Origin: an uncultured Paracoccaceae bacterium
Lineage (GTDB): Bacteria; Pseudomonadota; Alphaproteobacteria; Rhodobacterales; Rhodobacteraceae
Length of the DNA stretch: 64,000 bases
NCBI GenBank assembly: GCA_937916485.1
Contig: CALFSV010000173.1
Span: forward strand, 1 to 64,000
Reading direction: 5' to 3'
Numbering within the stretch: position 1 is the first letter of the stretch; each line of letters opens with the position of its first letter. Position numbers and translations under genes: made by a program. A model generated the notes under the pieces. That model saw only the letters and a program-made list of their open reading frames with translations, had not been told where the DNA came from and did not search any database. Below, one piece after another: positions 8,531-17,110 of this stretch.

Positions 8531-8628
8531 CTGAGAGGTTGGCGCGGGCAGGTGCCTCGCCAACCCGGTCAGGTCCGGAAGGAAGCAGCCGTAACGAGCC
8601 CCACTTGGGTCGTTGTCAGCCTCTCACC
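8531..8628 (+). ncRNA. ffs: signal recognition particle RNA, small bacterial (4.5S) type
   Basis: The conserved domain IV core is present: GGTCAGGTCCGGAAGGAAGC followed by AGCCGTAACGAG, the Ffh-binding loop with its GGAA tetraloop. The outer stem is gagagg (8533-8538) pairing with cctctc (8620-8625), with further pairing ggttggc/gtcagcc. Its length of about 95-100 nt fits the short bacterial form. It works with Ffh and FtsY in cotranslational targeting to the inner membrane. Ends are estimated from the terminal stem. Confidence 0.92.
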
Positions 8629-8654
8629 CACTAACCGACGCGAAGGAGGGCAGA

Positions 8655-8693
8655 ATGGCCATTGTCATCAACCTCCGGGCCGGGTCCGCGTAG
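8655..8693 (+). other. possible 12-residue leader ORF upstream of rsgA
   Basis: An ATG at 8655 follows a strong Shine-Dalgarno sequence (gaaggaggg, 8642-8650) and opens a 12-codon frame, MAIVINLRAGSA, ending TAG at 8691-8693. It lies between the SRP RNA and rsgA, out of frame with rsgA. It could be a leader peptide, a chance ORF, or the SD could serve the TTG at 8662, which is in frame with rsgA. Confidence 0.3.
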
Positions 8694-8766
8694 CAGCGCC
8701 CCGCCCGATGCGAAGCTGCTTGTGCCAAGGGCGCAGGCCCCATTCCTTCGTTACGGGACATTTCCA

Positions 8767-9801
8767 TTGACAGACTCTACCCTTGCCGACCTCGGATGGT
8801 CGGCCCCCTTCTCGCGTCAGCTCGATCCAGAGACCGACGCAGAGGCGACCCCCGCCCGCATTGCCGAGGTGATGCGCGACCATGTGCTTGCCCTGACCAC
8901 GGGCGGTCCGGTGCCGCTGATCACCCCCGATTCGACCGGCCTCTACGTGGTCGGCGACTGGGTGTTGCAGGATGGCATCCGCGTCCTGCGGCGGCTCGAC
9001 CGGCAAACCGAGATTGCGCGCAGGGCCGCGGGGCCCGCTGCAGCCCGCCAGCTGATCGCGGCCAACGTCGATACGTTGGCGATCGTGACCAGCTGCAACG
9101 CCGACTTCAACGTCGCCCGGATCGAACGTTACCTCGCCATGGCGACACAGGCCGGATGCCTGCCGCTCGTGATCCTGACCAAGGCCGATCAATCCGACGA
9201 TCCGGGCAGCTATGGCAAGACCGCCGCCCGGCTGTCGCCGCTGTTGACTGCCCTCACTTTGGACGCGCGCCTGCCGGAAGAGGCTGCAAGACTTGCCCCA
9301 TGGTGCGGTCCCGGTCAGACGCTGGCCCTTGTAGGGTCGTCCGGCGTCGGCAAGACCACCTTGCAGAACCACCTGACGGGGATTACCGCCCTGACCCAGG
9401 ACATCCGCGAAGATGACGCCAAGGGCCGGCACACCACGACCGCCCGTGCGCTGCGCCCGACGCTGGCCGGGGGGTGGCTGATCGACACGCCCGGAATGCG
9501 AGAGCTGGCCCTGTCGGACGCAAGCGAAGGGATCCACGCGGTCTTCTCGGATGTGACGGACCTGATCGATCAATGCCGGTTCAGTGACTGCGCCCATGAG
9601 TCAGAGCCGGGCTGCGCGGTGCAGCAGGCCATTGCGGAAGGCGCTCTCGATGCCGGCAGGCTCGACCGTTGGCGCAAGCTGATGCGGGAAGACCAGTTCA
9701 ACACCGAATCCGTGGCAGAGGCCCGGGCAAGGTTTCGCAAGCTGGGCAAGATGCACAAATCCGGCAAGGTCCGGGGAAAGTCGAAGCGCGGGGAAGAGTA
9801 A
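8767..9801 (+). CDS. rsgA: ribosome small subunit-dependent GTPase A
   Basis: A 344-residue circularly permuted GTPase. The N-terminal OB-like part is followed by G4 (LTKAD), then G1 (GSSGVGKTT), G3 (DTPGMRE) and a C-terminal zinc knuckle built on CRFSDCAHESEPGC. It acts late in 30S maturation. The start is uncertain. The TTG at 8767 gives the family's normal length and begins at LTDSTLADLGW; a TTG at 8662 in the same frame has a better-placed SD but adds 35 low-complexity residues. The TAA stop is embedded in palindromic repeat copy 1. Confidence 0.88.
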   Translation: MTDSTLADLGWSAPFSRQLDPETDAEATPARIAEVMRDHVLALTTGGPVPLITPDSTGLYVVGDWVLQDGIRVLRRLDRQTEIARRAAGPAAARQLIAANVDTLAIVTSCNADFNVARIERYLAMATQAGCLPLVILTKADQSDDPGSYGKTAARLSPLLTALTLDARLPEEAARLAPWCGPGQTLALVGSSGVGKTTLQNHLTGITALTQDIREDDAKGRHTTTARALRPTLAGGWLIDTPGMRELALSDASEGIHAVFSDVTDLIDQCRFSDCAHESEPGCAVQQAIAEGALDAGRLDRWRKLMREDQFNTESVAEARARFRKLGKMHKSGKVRGKSKRGEE

Positions 9802-9819
9802 GGTGGGTCATGACCCACC
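9798..9819. repeat. GTAAGGTGGGT palindrome, copy 1 (partial right arm)
   Basis: The left arm GTAAGGTGGGTC is followed by AT and GACCCACC; the last four bases of the right arm (TTAC) are replaced by gccc. The rsgA stop codon (TAA, 9799-9801) is part of the left arm. It lies between the convergent genes rsgA and the phosphatase at 9842. Confidence 0.9.
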
Positions 9820-9841
9820 GCCCCCCCTATACTCAGGCACC

Positions 9842-10330
9842 CTATACCCGGGCCATCTTGGCCCAGGCCATCTGGGCATCGGTCTCAACGGCGCAGGGCC
9901 TCACGGTCCTGAGCCGGATCAGCGCCTGATCCGGATCCTCGCCCGCCGCGATCATCAGGCGCAGCACCGCCATGCCCGATCGGCCGCAGCCGCCAAAGCA
10001 ATGAACCAGCACCCGCCCGCCGGAACGCAACAGGCCCAGCGCCAATGCCTCGACTTCGGGCCATGCATCCTCAACCACCTGTACCGGCACCCCAAAATCC
10101 GAAACCGGCAAGATCCGCCAGGCAATCCCCTGCCCAGTCAGATCAGGGCCGAGGCCGCCTGACCCTTTCCGCTCAAGCTCGGCCTGCGTGCACATCGTCA
10201 CCACAAGCGCGGGCGCCCAGGCCAGCAATCGCTCGCGGTCGGCACCAAAGTGCCGGGTCCGTTCCGGCATGGGGGAAATGGCAAGTGTTCCCCCCGCAAC
10301 GGGCAGTTCATGCACGACAAATTCATCCAC
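9842..10330 (-). CDS. protein-tyrosine/dual-specificity phosphatase family protein
   Basis: A 162-residue protein with the cysteine phosphatase loop HCFGGCGRSG (C-x5-R) near residue 110 and a candidate general-acid aspartate in LPVSDFGVP near residue 75. It resembles small bacterial dual-specificity or phytase-like phosphatases. No signal peptide is present, so a cytosolic location is likely. It is convergent with rsgA and divergent from dnaX. Substrate unknown. Confidence 0.8.
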   Translation of the reverse strand: MDEFVVHELPVAGGTLAISPMPERTRHFGADRERLLAWAPALVVTMCTQAELERKGSGGLGPDLTGQGIAWRILPVSDFGVPVQVVEDAWPEVEALALGLLRSGGRVLVHCFGGCGRSGMAVLRLMIAAGEDPDQALIRLRTVRPCAVETDAQMAWAKMARV

Positions 10331-10556
10331 GGTTGCGCTCCGCTACCAGCTTCCCGCCCAGCCTAGGCCAAGCCACGCCTGCCTCAAGACAAACTTGCGG
10401 GCCGGCACAGCGGTCGGCATCCAGCCCCCGCTTCCAAGGGACAAGATCCGAACATTCTCCTTCCTACCACCGACATCGTCCCTCTGCCCGGTGGACCTTG
10501 CCCCCTGCGAGGCCTACCTTTGACCCAAGAACCGAATCTCTGACCGAAAGCGCCTG

Positions 10557-12320
10557 ATGACAGACGTCCCCGCACCCGCCTACCAGGTCCTCGCCCGCAA
10601 GTACCGGCCCGAGACCTTTGTGGATCTGGTCGGACAGGATGCCATGGTGCGCACCCTGCAAAACGCCTTTGCGGCAGGACGGATCGCCCAGGCCTTTATC
10701 ATGACCGGCATCCGTGGGACGGGTAAGACTACGACAGCGCGGATCATCGCCAAGGGGATGAACTGCATCGGGCCCGATGGCACCGGCGGTCCCACCACCG
10801 ATCCCTGTGGCGAATGCGAACATTGCACCGCCATCATGGAGGGCCGGCATGTCGACGTGATGGAGATGGACGCCGCATCCCGGACCGGCGTCGGCGATAT
10901 CCGCGAGATCATCGAATCCGTGCACTACCGGGCGGCCTCGGCCCGCTACAAGGTCTACATCATCGACGAAGTGCACATGCTGTCGAACAACGCCTTCAAC
11001 GCGCTTCTCAAGACGCTCGAAGAGCCGCCCGCCCATGTAAAGTTCATCTTTGCCACGACCGAAATCCGCAAGGTTCCGGTCACGGTCCTGTCCCGCTGCC
11101 AGCGGTTCGACCTGAGACGGATCGAACCCGAGGTGATGGCGATCCTCTTGCGCAAGATCGCCCAGGCTGAAGGGGCCGAGATCAGCGACGATGCGCTGGC
11201 GCTGATCACCCGTGCGGCGGAAGGGTCAGCCCGCGACGCGACCTCTCTGCTGGACCAGGCGATCAGCCACGGCGCGGGCGAAACGACCGCCGATCAGGTC
11301 CGAGCCATGCTGGGGCTGGCTGACCGGGGGCGGGTTCTCGACCTCTTCGACATGATCCTGAAGGGCGAGGCGGCCGAAGCGCTGACCGAACTGTCGGGGC
11401 AATACGCACACGGGGCCGATCCGCTGGCTGTGCTGCGGGATCTGGCCGAAATTGCCCATTGGGTCAGCGTCATCAAGATCACCCCCGACGCCGCCGAAGA
11501 CCCGACAGTCGGCCCCGATGAACGGGCCCGCGGACGGGCCATGGCAGACGCATTGCCGATGCGCGTGCTGGCCCGCATGTGGCAGATGCTGCTCAAGGCG
11601 CTGGACGAGGTGGCAATGGCCCCCAACGCCATGATGGCGGCGGAAATGGCCGTGATCCGGCTGACCCATGTGGCGGACATGCCCACCCCGGACGAGCTTA
11701 TGCGCAAACTGCAAGAGGCGCCGCCCCCCGGCCCGTCGGGCGCGGATGGTGGCGGCAGATCCGCCCCGCGCGCCGCGCCGGGAACAAGCATCGACGCCCG
11801 GTCGGGCGGGCACCAGCCAACACATTCCGGCCCCGCCGGACCGTCGGCCACGCTGGCGACGATGCCAGACCCGGAAGAGGCTCTGGCCCGATTTGGCCGG
11901 TTCGAGGATGTCGTGGCGCTCATCCGCCACCACAGGGACGTAAAACTGCTGGTCGAGGTCGAGACCGGGTTGCGGCTTGCCCGCTACAGCCCCGGCCGGA
12001 TCGAGTTTCAACCGGCCCCGGGGGCCGCGCCCGACCTCGCCCAACGGCTCGGCGCGCGACTTCAGGCCTGGACCGGCAACCGTTGGGCCGTCAGCCTGGT
12101 GAACGAAGGGGGTGCCCCCACGATCGCCGAAACCCGCGATGCCGATACCAGGGCCCTGCGACAACAGGCCGAAGCGCATCCTCTGGTTCAGGCTGTCCTC
12201 GCAGCCTTCCCCAAGGCCAGCATCACTGCGGTCCATACGCCAAAGGAAAAAGAGCTTGAGGCCGAAGCCGAAGCCCTGCCCGAGGTCGATGAAGAATGGG
12301 ACCCCTTTGAACAGGACTGA
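10557..12320 (+). CDS. dnaX: DNA polymerase III subunits gamma/tau
   Basis: A 587-residue clamp-loader ATPase. Walker A is GIRGTGKTT (about 45-53), zinc-binding cysteines lie in the region ending CGECEHC, Walker B is YIIDEVHML, and sensor 1 follows FIFATTE and precedes LSRCQRFDLRR. Domain III ends near 370, then a proline/alanine-rich linker (about 385-440) leads to a C-terminal tau-type domain and an acidic tail. The protein is encoded full length, and no E. coli-like A-rich slippery site was seen at the domain III boundary. It heads a dnaX-ybaB-recR group, the usual replication and recombination arrangement. Confidence 0.95.
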   Translation: MTDVPAPAYQVLARKYRPETFVDLVGQDAMVRTLQNAFAAGRIAQAFIMTGIRGTGKTTTARIIAKGMNCIGPDGTGGPTTDPCGECEHCTAIMEGRHVDVMEMDAASRTGVGDIREIIESVHYRAASARYKVYIIDEVHMLSNNAFNALLKTLEEPPAHVKFIFATTEIRKVPVTVLSRCQRFDLRRIEPEVMAILLRKIAQAEGAEISDDALALITRAAEGSARDATSLLDQAISHGAGETTADQVRAMLGLADRGRVLDLFDMILKGEAAEALTELSGQYAHGADPLAVLRDLAEIAHWVSVIKITPDAAEDPTVGPDERARGRAMADALPMRVLARMWQMLLKALDEVAMAPNAMMAAEMAVIRLTHVADMPTPDELMRKLQEAPPPGPSGADGGGRSAPRAAPGTSIDARSGGHQPTHSGPAGPSATLATMPDPEEALARFGRFEDVVALIRHHRDVKLLVEVETGLRLARYSPGRIEFQPAPGAAPDLAQRLGARLQAWTGNRWAVSLVNEGGAPTIAETRDADTRALRQQAEAHPLVQAVLAAFPKASITAVHTPKEKELEAEAEALPEVDEEWDPFEQD

Positions 12321-12411
12321 CGCTCGCCCGGGGCTTTGGGTACAGCCGCGCTTGCACCAGGGCCTCAGGCCCCATATTTCCTAATTCAAACCCTCGGCAC
12401 AGGAGAACGAT

Positions 12412-12756
12412 ATGCTCAAAGGTCTAGGTGGCCTCGGCGATATGGCCAAAATGATGAAGGCCGCGCAGGAAATGCAGGGCAAGATGGCCCAGATGCAGGA
12501 AGACATGGATAGCATCACCGTCACCGGAGAAAGCGGCGCGGGCCTCGTCAAGGCAACGGCAACCGCCAAGGGCGAGCTGACAGGGCTCGACATCGACCCA
12601 TCAATCTTCGTGGCGTCCGAAAAAGAGGTCGTCGAAGACCTGATCCTCGCCGCGATCAAGGACGCCCAGGCGCGTGCCTCCGAGCGGGCACAGGAAGAGA
12701 TGTCCAAAATGACCGAAGGTCTCGGCCTGCCCCCCGGCATGAAACTGCCCTTCTGA
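12412..12756 (+). CDS. ybaB: YbaB/EbfC nucleoid-associated protein
   Basis: A 114-residue protein with the family pattern: [19 protein letters not shown] at the N-terminus, a central beta region [20 protein letters not shown], and a C-terminal helix with LPPGMKLPF at the end. It forms a dimeric tweezer-like DNA-binding protein. It follows dnaX by 92 bp, with an RBS (caggagaacgat) just before the ATG, and precedes recR. Confidence 0.93.
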   Translation: MLKGLGGLGDMAKMMKAAQEMQGKMAQMQEDMDSITVTGESGAGLVKATATAKGELTGLDIDPSIFVASEKEVVEDLILAAIKDAQARASERAQEEMSKMTEGLGLPPGMKLPF

Positions 12757-12774
12757 AGAAAGCCGGTCCGCTGC

Positions 12775-12810
12775 TTTTTCTTGCCCCAAATATTCCCGCC
12801 GGAGGCTCCT
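12775..12810. repeat. dispersed AAATAT-CCC-GGAGG intergenic motif, copy 2
   Basis: CTTTTTCTTGCC, then CAAATATTCCCGCCGGAGGC, is almost identical to the copy at 55371. It lies between ybaB and recR. Read on the minus strand it gives GCCTCCGGCGGGAATATTTG, a short GC-rich stem followed by an A/T-rich tail. Confidence 0.6.
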
Positions 12811-12841
12811 GGCCTCACCACTGGCAGACGGCTGGGCGAGG

Positions 12842-13435
12842 ATGAGTGAAGGTCCCAAGGACATTGTGGCGCTGATCGACCTGATGGCGCGTCTGCCGGG
12901 CCTGGGGCCGCGTTCTGCGAGGCGGGCCGTGCTGCATCTGATCAAGAAGCGTAACCAGGTCATGCTACCGCTCTCTCAGGCCATGCAAACCGTCGCCAGC
13001 ACCGCGCGGGAATGCCTCAACTGTGGCAACATAGGCACAAGCGACATCTGCAGTATCTGCGCGAGCGAAAAGCGGGCCAACGGACAGATCTGCGTGGTCG
13101 AGGATGTGGCCGACCTCTGGGCAATGGAACGATCGCAGCAGTTCAAAGGGCGTTATCACGTTCTGGGCGGAACGCTCTCTGCACTGGATGCCGTGGGGCC
13201 CGACGAACTTCGCATTCCCCGGCTGATCGACCGCGTGACAAGCGAAGAGATTTCCGAGGTCATCCTCGCCCTCGGTGCAACCATCGACGGTCAGACGACA
13301 GCGCATTATATCGCGGATCAATTGCACGGTGTGACAGTGACCAGTCTGGCCCAAGGGGTCCCGGTGGGAGGCGAGCTTGACTACCTCGACGACGGGACCA
13401 TCACCGCCGCTCTCAAGGCGCGGCGGGCGCTCTGA
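12842..13435 (+). CDS. recR: recombination mediator protein RecR
   Basis: A 197-residue protein. The N-terminal helix-hairpin-helix has [17 protein letters not shown], the C4 zinc finger is [16 protein letters not shown] (about 58-73), then a Toprim domain starts at [14 protein letters not shown] and the C-terminal Walker-B-like region ends near [14 protein letters not shown]. RecR works with RecF and RecO to load RecA at gaps. The ATG follows gcgagg. The gene ends before a strong bidirectional terminator. Confidence 0.95.
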   Translation: MSEGPKDIVALIDLMARLPGLGPRSARRAVLHLIKKRNQVMLPLSQAMQTVASTARECLNCGNIGTSDICSICASEKRANGQICVVEDVADLWAMERSQQFKGRYHVLGGTLSALDAVGPDELRIPRLIDRVTSEEISEVILALGATIDGQTTAHYIADQLHGVTVTSLAQGVPVGGELDYLDDGTITAALKARRAL

Positions 13436-13490
13436 CACCCGGGCAGGTTTGTAAGCAGACGATATTCCCCGCGCCACCCGGGCAAGAAAA

Positions 13491-13515
13491 ACCCCGGCAC
13501 CTTGCGGGCCGGGGT
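13491..13515. terminator. bidirectional rho-independent terminator, recR / trcR
   Basis: The stem ACCCCGGC (13491-13498) pairs with GCCGGGGT (13508-13515) over a 9-nt loop. On the plus strand ccattttt follows. On the minus strand the stem runs directly into TTTTTC. It separates the convergent recR and DUF1013 genes. Confidence 0.85.
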
Positions 13516-13553
13516 CCATTTTTCTGATAACGCTTGATCAACCTTTTGGACGA

Positions 13554-14342
13554 TCAGTTATCTTCATCATCATCGTCGTCATCGTCGGGAAGGTTGAAGA
13601 AGCTGTCAGCATCCCGCACATCCCTGGTATCCAGCGGAGCGTCCTCAGTGTTGTCATCATCCGTGACAAGACTGTCATCGGCATCATCGGACAGCGAAAA
13701 GGTTTCCAGTCCTGCGATAGCGGTCGGCATGCGCGGTTCCGGCGACATTCCAAGGCTCTGCTCTGTCGAGACCAGCTTGCGACGCTCATCATCCGTCATC
13801 ACTCCGCCTTCGCGCAGCTTCTTGGCATTTGCCTTCTGGACCGCAGCATCCAACTCGGACTGGCGGCAAAGCCCAAGGGCCACAGGATCAATCGGGTCGA
13901 TATTCGAAATGTTCCAATGGGTCCGCTCGCGGATCGCCTGAATGGTCGGTTTGGTGGTCCCGACGAGCTTGGACACCTGACCATCCGACAACTCGGGGTG
14001 GAACTTTACCAACCAAAGGATAGACGCAGGGCGGTCCTGGCGCTTGGACAGTGGAGTGTATCGCGGGCCACGGCGCTTTTCCTCGCCAACGGCGGCGGCG
14101 TTGAACTTCAGCTTGAGACGACTTGCCGGGTTGGCCTCGGCCTTCGAAATCTCGTCCTGGGTCAGCTGGTTGTTGGCGATAGGATCAAAACCCTTCACGC
14201 CAGCCGCCACATCGCCATCGGCAATGCCTTGCACCTCAAGCTCGTGCAACCCGCAGAAATCGCCAATCTGCTTGAAGCTCAGGGTAGTGTTGTCCACCAG
14301 CCAGACGGCAGTGGCTTTCGCCATGATCGGTTTGTCAGCCAT
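13554..14342 (-). CDS. trcR: TrcR-type cell cycle transcriptional regulator (DUF1013)
   Basis: A 262-residue protein whose N-terminal 200 residues match the alphaproteobacterial DUF1013 family: ATAVWLVDNTTLSFKQIGDFCGLHELEVQ, a helix-turn-helix-like segment LSDGQVSKLVGTTKPTIQAI, and NISNIDPIDPVALGLC. The family includes Caulobacter TrcR, which associates with RNA polymerase. The last 60 residues are strongly acidic, ending in seven consecutive aspartates, then E-D-N. The ATG at 14342 is preceded on its strand by AGAGGTG with good spacing. Confidence 0.85.
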   Translation of the reverse strand: MADKPIMAKATAVWLVDNTTLSFKQIGDFCGLHELEVQGIADGDVAAGVKGFDPIANNQLTQDEISKAEANPASRLKLKFNAAAVGEEKRRGPRYTPLSKRQDRPASILWLVKFHPELSDGQVSKLVGTTKPTIQAIRERTHWNISNIDPIDPVALGLCRQSELDAAVQKANAKKLREGGVMTDDERRKLVSTEQSLGMSPEPRMPTAIAGLETFSLSDDADDSLVTDDDNTEDAPLDTRDVRDADSFFNLPDDDDDDDEDN

Positions 14343-14470
14343 GTCGGCACCTCTTCGAAAACACGTCTTCCCCGGCGCCCGGAAAGGGCTGGGCCATTTC
14401 GGCCCGGGTTCTCGTTGTCGGGGAACTCAAGCGATATATAGTCATCGAAAGCTCGAGAGGAAAGATCAAA

Positions 14471-15100
14471 ATGTTGCGCGTCGTTCTGGTGCTGCTCATG
14501 GCCGCCAGCCCGCTTCGGGCGCAAGATCGGGCCGGGGTATTTGACTACTACGTCCTGTCCCTGTCCTGGTCCCCAAACTGGTGCAGGCTGGAAGGGGACG
14601 ATCGCGGGTCTCCTCAATGCGATGCCGACCGGGACTTTGGATGGGTTTTGCACGGGCTTTGGCCGCAATATGAACGGGGCTGGCCGCAGGACTGCTTTTC
14701 GACTTTCGCACCACCCAGCCGGGACATGACCGCGGACATGGCCGACATAATGGGGACGTCAGGGCTGGCTTGGTATCAATGGAACAAGCATGGCAGCTGC
14801 TCGGGCCTGTCACCTTCGGACTTCTATGATCTTGCCCGCAAGGCCTACGAAAGCGTGGTCCGCCCGCCTGTACTGCGACAGCTGGACCGCACGTTCAGCA
14901 TTCCGGCCAGCATCATCGAAGAGGCCTTTGTCCAGTCGAACCCCCAGATGTCCCCGGATCAGATCACCATTACCTGCCGACAGGGCTACATTCAGGAGGC
15001 ACGCATCTGCCTTACCCGCGACCTGGAACTGCGGCAGTGTGGAGAAGATGTCATCCGGGAATGCAGCCTGCCAGACGCATTGTTCGCGCCTGTCAGGTAA
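14471..15100 (+). CDS. ribonuclease T2 family protein, secreted
   Basis: A 209-residue protein with a short signal peptide (MLRVVLVLLMAASPLRA) and both catalytic sites of the T2 family: CAS I in LHGLWPQ and CAS II in WNKHGSCSG. The WSPNWC segment near residue 36 is also typical. It is expected to degrade RNA in the periplasm or outside the cell, possibly for phosphate or nucleotide scavenging. It is divergent from trcR. Its TAA stop is embedded in palindromic repeat copy 2. Confidence 0.9.
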   Translation: MLRVVLVLLMAASPLRAQDRAGVFDYYVLSLSWSPNWCRLEGDDRGSPQCDADRDFGWVLHGLWPQYERGWPQDCFSTFAPPSRDMTADMADIMGTSGLAWYQWNKHGSCSGLSPSDFYDLARKAYESVVRPPVLRQLDRTFSIPASIIEEAFVQSNPQMSPDQITITCRQGYIQEARICLTRDLELRQCGEDVIRECSLPDALFAPVR

Positions 15101-15122
15101 GGTGGGTTTGAACCCACCTTAC
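15097..15122. repeat. GTAAGGTGGGT palindrome, copy 2
   Basis: A 26-bp element, GTAAGGTGGGTT, centre TG, AACCCACCTTAC: 12-bp perfect arms. The TAA of the RNase T2 gene (15098-15100) is in the left arm. Pair 12 is T-A here. Confidence 0.95.
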
Positions 15123-15158
15123 TCAAAATCTGCGCGGATGTCCGTAGAGGGTATGGAA

Positions 15159-15184
15159 GTAAGGTGGGTCTTGACCCACCTTAC
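15159..15184. repeat. GTAAGGTGGGT palindrome, copy 3
   Basis: A 26-bp element, GTAAGGTGGGTC, centre TT, GACCCACCTTAC: perfect arms. It starts 62 bp after copy 2 and 7 bp beyond the pckA stop, between the convergent RNase T2 and pckA genes. Confidence 0.95.
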
Positions 15185-15190
15185 TTGCAC

Positions 15191-16789
15191 TCAGCCAATA
15201 GCGGCTGCCCGAACGTCATCGTCGATGTAGGGGACGTATTTGGCAAAGTTCTCGGCGAACATCTCGACCAGCTTTTGCCCCTGGGCGTCATAGGCCTTGC
15301 CGTCGCCCCATGTGGCGCGAGGATCCAGCAACCTTGCATCGACACCTTCGACAGTCACAGGCACTTCAAAGCCAAAGTTGGGGTCCTTGCGGAACGTCGC
15401 CTCGGCCAGTGTCCCGTCCAGCGCCGCAGTCAGAAGCGCCCGGGTCGCCTTGATCGGCATCCGCGATCCTGTCCCATAGGCACCGCCTGTCCAGCCGGTG
15501 TTCACCAGCCAGCAAGAGGCGCCGTGCTTTGCGATCTTTTCCTGCAGCAGCTTGCCGTAGACTTCAGGCCGGCGCGCCATGAAGGGGGCGCCAAAGCAGG
15601 TCGAGAAGGTCGGCTCGGGCTCTGTCACCCCACGCTCGGTTCCGGCCACCTTGGAGGTAAAGCCCGACAGAAAGTGGTACATCGCCTGCGCCGGTGTCAG
15701 CCGGGCAATGGGAGGCAGCACACCGAAGGCATCGCAGGTCAGCATGATGATGTTCTTCGGGTGTCCGCCCAAAGCGGTCGGCGAGGCGTTCGAAATGAAC
15801 TCCATCGGGTAGGCGCACCGCATGTTGGCAGTGAGGCTATCGTCGGTGTAGTCCACTTCCCGTGTCTCGGGATCGAAGATCATGTTCTCGATCACGGTCG
15901 AGAACATGGTCGTCGTGGCGTAGATATCGGGCTCTGCCTCAGGCGACAGGTTGATCGTCTTGGCGTAGCAGCCACCTTCAAAGTTGAAGGAGCCCCGGTC
16001 CGACCAGCCATGCTCGTCATCCCCGATCAGCACCCGCGCTGGATCGGACGACAGGGTCGTCTTGCCAGTGCCCGACAGACCAAAGAAGATGGCCGTGTCG
16101 ACCGGGTTGCCCGGTGCATGGTTAGCAGAGCAGTGCATCGGCATGATGCCTTTTTCGGGCAAGAGGTAGTTCAGCAGGGTGAACACGGACTTCTTGTTCT
16201 CGCCCGCGTATTCCGTTCCGCCGATCAGGATCAGCTTCTTGTCGAAATTCATCGCGATGATCGTGTCTGTCCGGCAGCCGTGGCGCACCGGGTCTGCCTT
16301 GAAGGTCGGGCAGTTGATAACGGTAAAGTCTGGTGTGAATGTGTCCAGTTCTTCACGGTCCGGCCGACGCAGGACATGACGAATGAAAAGGCTGTGCCAG
16401 GCCAGCTCGGTCACAAGACGGACGTCAAGCCGATGAGCAGGATCGGCCCCGCCATACAGATCCTGAACATAGTAGCTACCACCCTTCATATGCTCGAGCA
16501 TGTCAGCATAGAGAACGTCGAAGTTCTCGGGTTCCATCCGGGCGTTATTTTCCCACCAGATGTGCGGCTCTACGGAAGGCGTGGCGACGACGTGCTTATC
16601 CTTGGGCGACCGGCCGGTGTACTTGCCGGTGGTCACCAGAAGTGTCCCACCCTTGCCCATCGTGCCTTCGCCATTGACCAGGGCGGTCTGCATCAGGTCC
16701 GCTTCGGTCTGGTTGTAATAGACTTGGCCCAGCCCGGTGATGCCCTGCGTTTCGAGTGTCATCTGTGGATTGACGCGACCTTGGTCCAT
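15191..16789 (-). CDS. pckA: phosphoenolpyruvate carboxykinase (ATP)
   Basis: A 532-residue ATP-dependent PEPCK, the normal family length. The kinase-1a P-loop is [11 protein letters not shown], followed by the metal-site region [19 protein letters not shown] near the N-terminus and the R/TRALL segment near the C-terminus are also characteristic. It converts oxaloacetate to phosphoenolpyruvate in gluconeogenesis. The ATG at 16789 has the RBS GGAG at 16797-16800, directly beside an inverted repeat. It is divergent from chvI, with two operator-like repeats upstream. ChvI and PckR control pckA in other alphaproteobacteria. Confidence 0.96.
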   Translation of the reverse strand: MDQGRVNPQMTLETQGITGLGQVYYNQTEADLMQTALVNGEGTMGKGGTLLVTTGKYTGRSPKDKHVVATPSVEPHIWWENNARMEPENFDVLYADMLEHMKGGSYYVQDLYGGADPAHRLDVRLVTELAWHSLFIRHVLRRPDREELDTFTPDFTVINCPTFKADPVRHGCRTDTIIAMNFDKKLILIGGTEYAGENKKSVFTLLNYLLPEKGIMPMHCSANHAPGNPVDTAIFFGLSGTGKTTLSSDPARVLIGDDEHGWSDRGSFNFEGGCYAKTINLSPEAEPDIYATTTMFSTVIENMIFDPETREVDYTDDSLTANMRCAYPMEFISNASPTALGGHPKNIIMLTCDAFGVLPPIARLTPAQAMYHFLSGFTSKVAGTERGVTEPEPTFSTCFGAPFMARRPEVYGKLLQEKIAKHGASCWLVNTGWTGGAYGTGSRMPIKATRALLTAALDGTLAEATFRKDPNFGFEVPVTVEGVDARLLDPRATWGDGKAYDAQGQKLVEMFAENFAKYVPYIDDDVRAAAIG

Positions 16790-16800
16790 TTACTTGCTCC

Positions 16801-16841
16801 TGTTAAGGCCCTCCCCCGGGCCGAATGAGTCAGCCTTAACA
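16801..16841 (-). promoter_or_regulatory. inverted repeat in the pckA leader next to its RBS
   Basis: TGTTAAGGC (16801-16809) and GCCTTAACA (16833-16841) are perfect 9-bp arms. In the pckA mRNA the downstream arm runs directly into the Shine-Dalgarno GGAG. A shorter alternative stem, GGCCC/GGGCC, lies inside the loop and shares bases with the downstream arm. It could be an RNA switch, a regulator site, or both. Confidence 0.5.
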
Positions 16842-16877
16842 TGATGATTTAACGGGTGAACACCCGGCCAAAGAGAC

Positions 16878-16910
16878 GTTAGCGCAACCATTTCGATGTT
16901 AGCGCAATCA
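16878..16910. promoter_or_regulatory. tandem GTTAGCGCAAYCA operator-like repeats upstream of pckA
   Basis: GTTAGCGCAACCA (16878-16890) and GTTAGCGCAATCA (16898-16910) are direct repeats with a 20-bp period, about two helical turns. A related palindrome-like site, GTTACCGCTAAC, lies upstream of pyk at 39803. They resemble half-palindromes of LacI-family operators; PckR is a candidate binder by analogy with other alphaproteobacteria. Confidence 0.55.
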
Positions 16911-17110
16911 AGCTGGGTGCCCCGCGCCGAGTGCACCGGATTGCCCACCTGGGTGAGGCATTTTAGTCATTGATGCGGAACTTTCGGACCAAATGTGGCA
17001 GAATAATGCAGCTGATTCACAGTTTGGCATTGATTCGCTCCCCAAAGTTGAGGTCTTAGTTGTGAAAAAGCAGGCAAAACCAAACATTGAGCAGTGAGGA
17101 GTCAGCTCCT

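Larger units (their letters stand above)
16790..17110. other. 321-bp divergent control region between pckA and chvI
   Basis: No gene was found here. The region holds the pckA leader inverted repeat (16801-16841), a small hairpin CGGGTG-AA-CACCCG (16853-16866), two GTTAGCGCAA repeats (16878-16910), and an AT-richer half (16960-17100) that probably carries the chvI promoter. Confidence 0.7.

Noticed and set aside
10557..12320. Programmed frameshift in dnaX
   Set aside because: No A-AAA-AAG-type slippery run with a downstream stop was found at the domain III boundary.
15164..16828. A 554-codon open frame antisense to pckA
   Set aside because: It mirrors a fully conserved 532-residue PEPCK; its translation is low-complexity and unlike any family. 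It is a GC-rich shadow frame.
16836..16853. CtrA-type site TTAA...TTAAC upstream of pckA
   Set aside because: The spacing between the TTAA half-sites is 9 bp, not the required 7.
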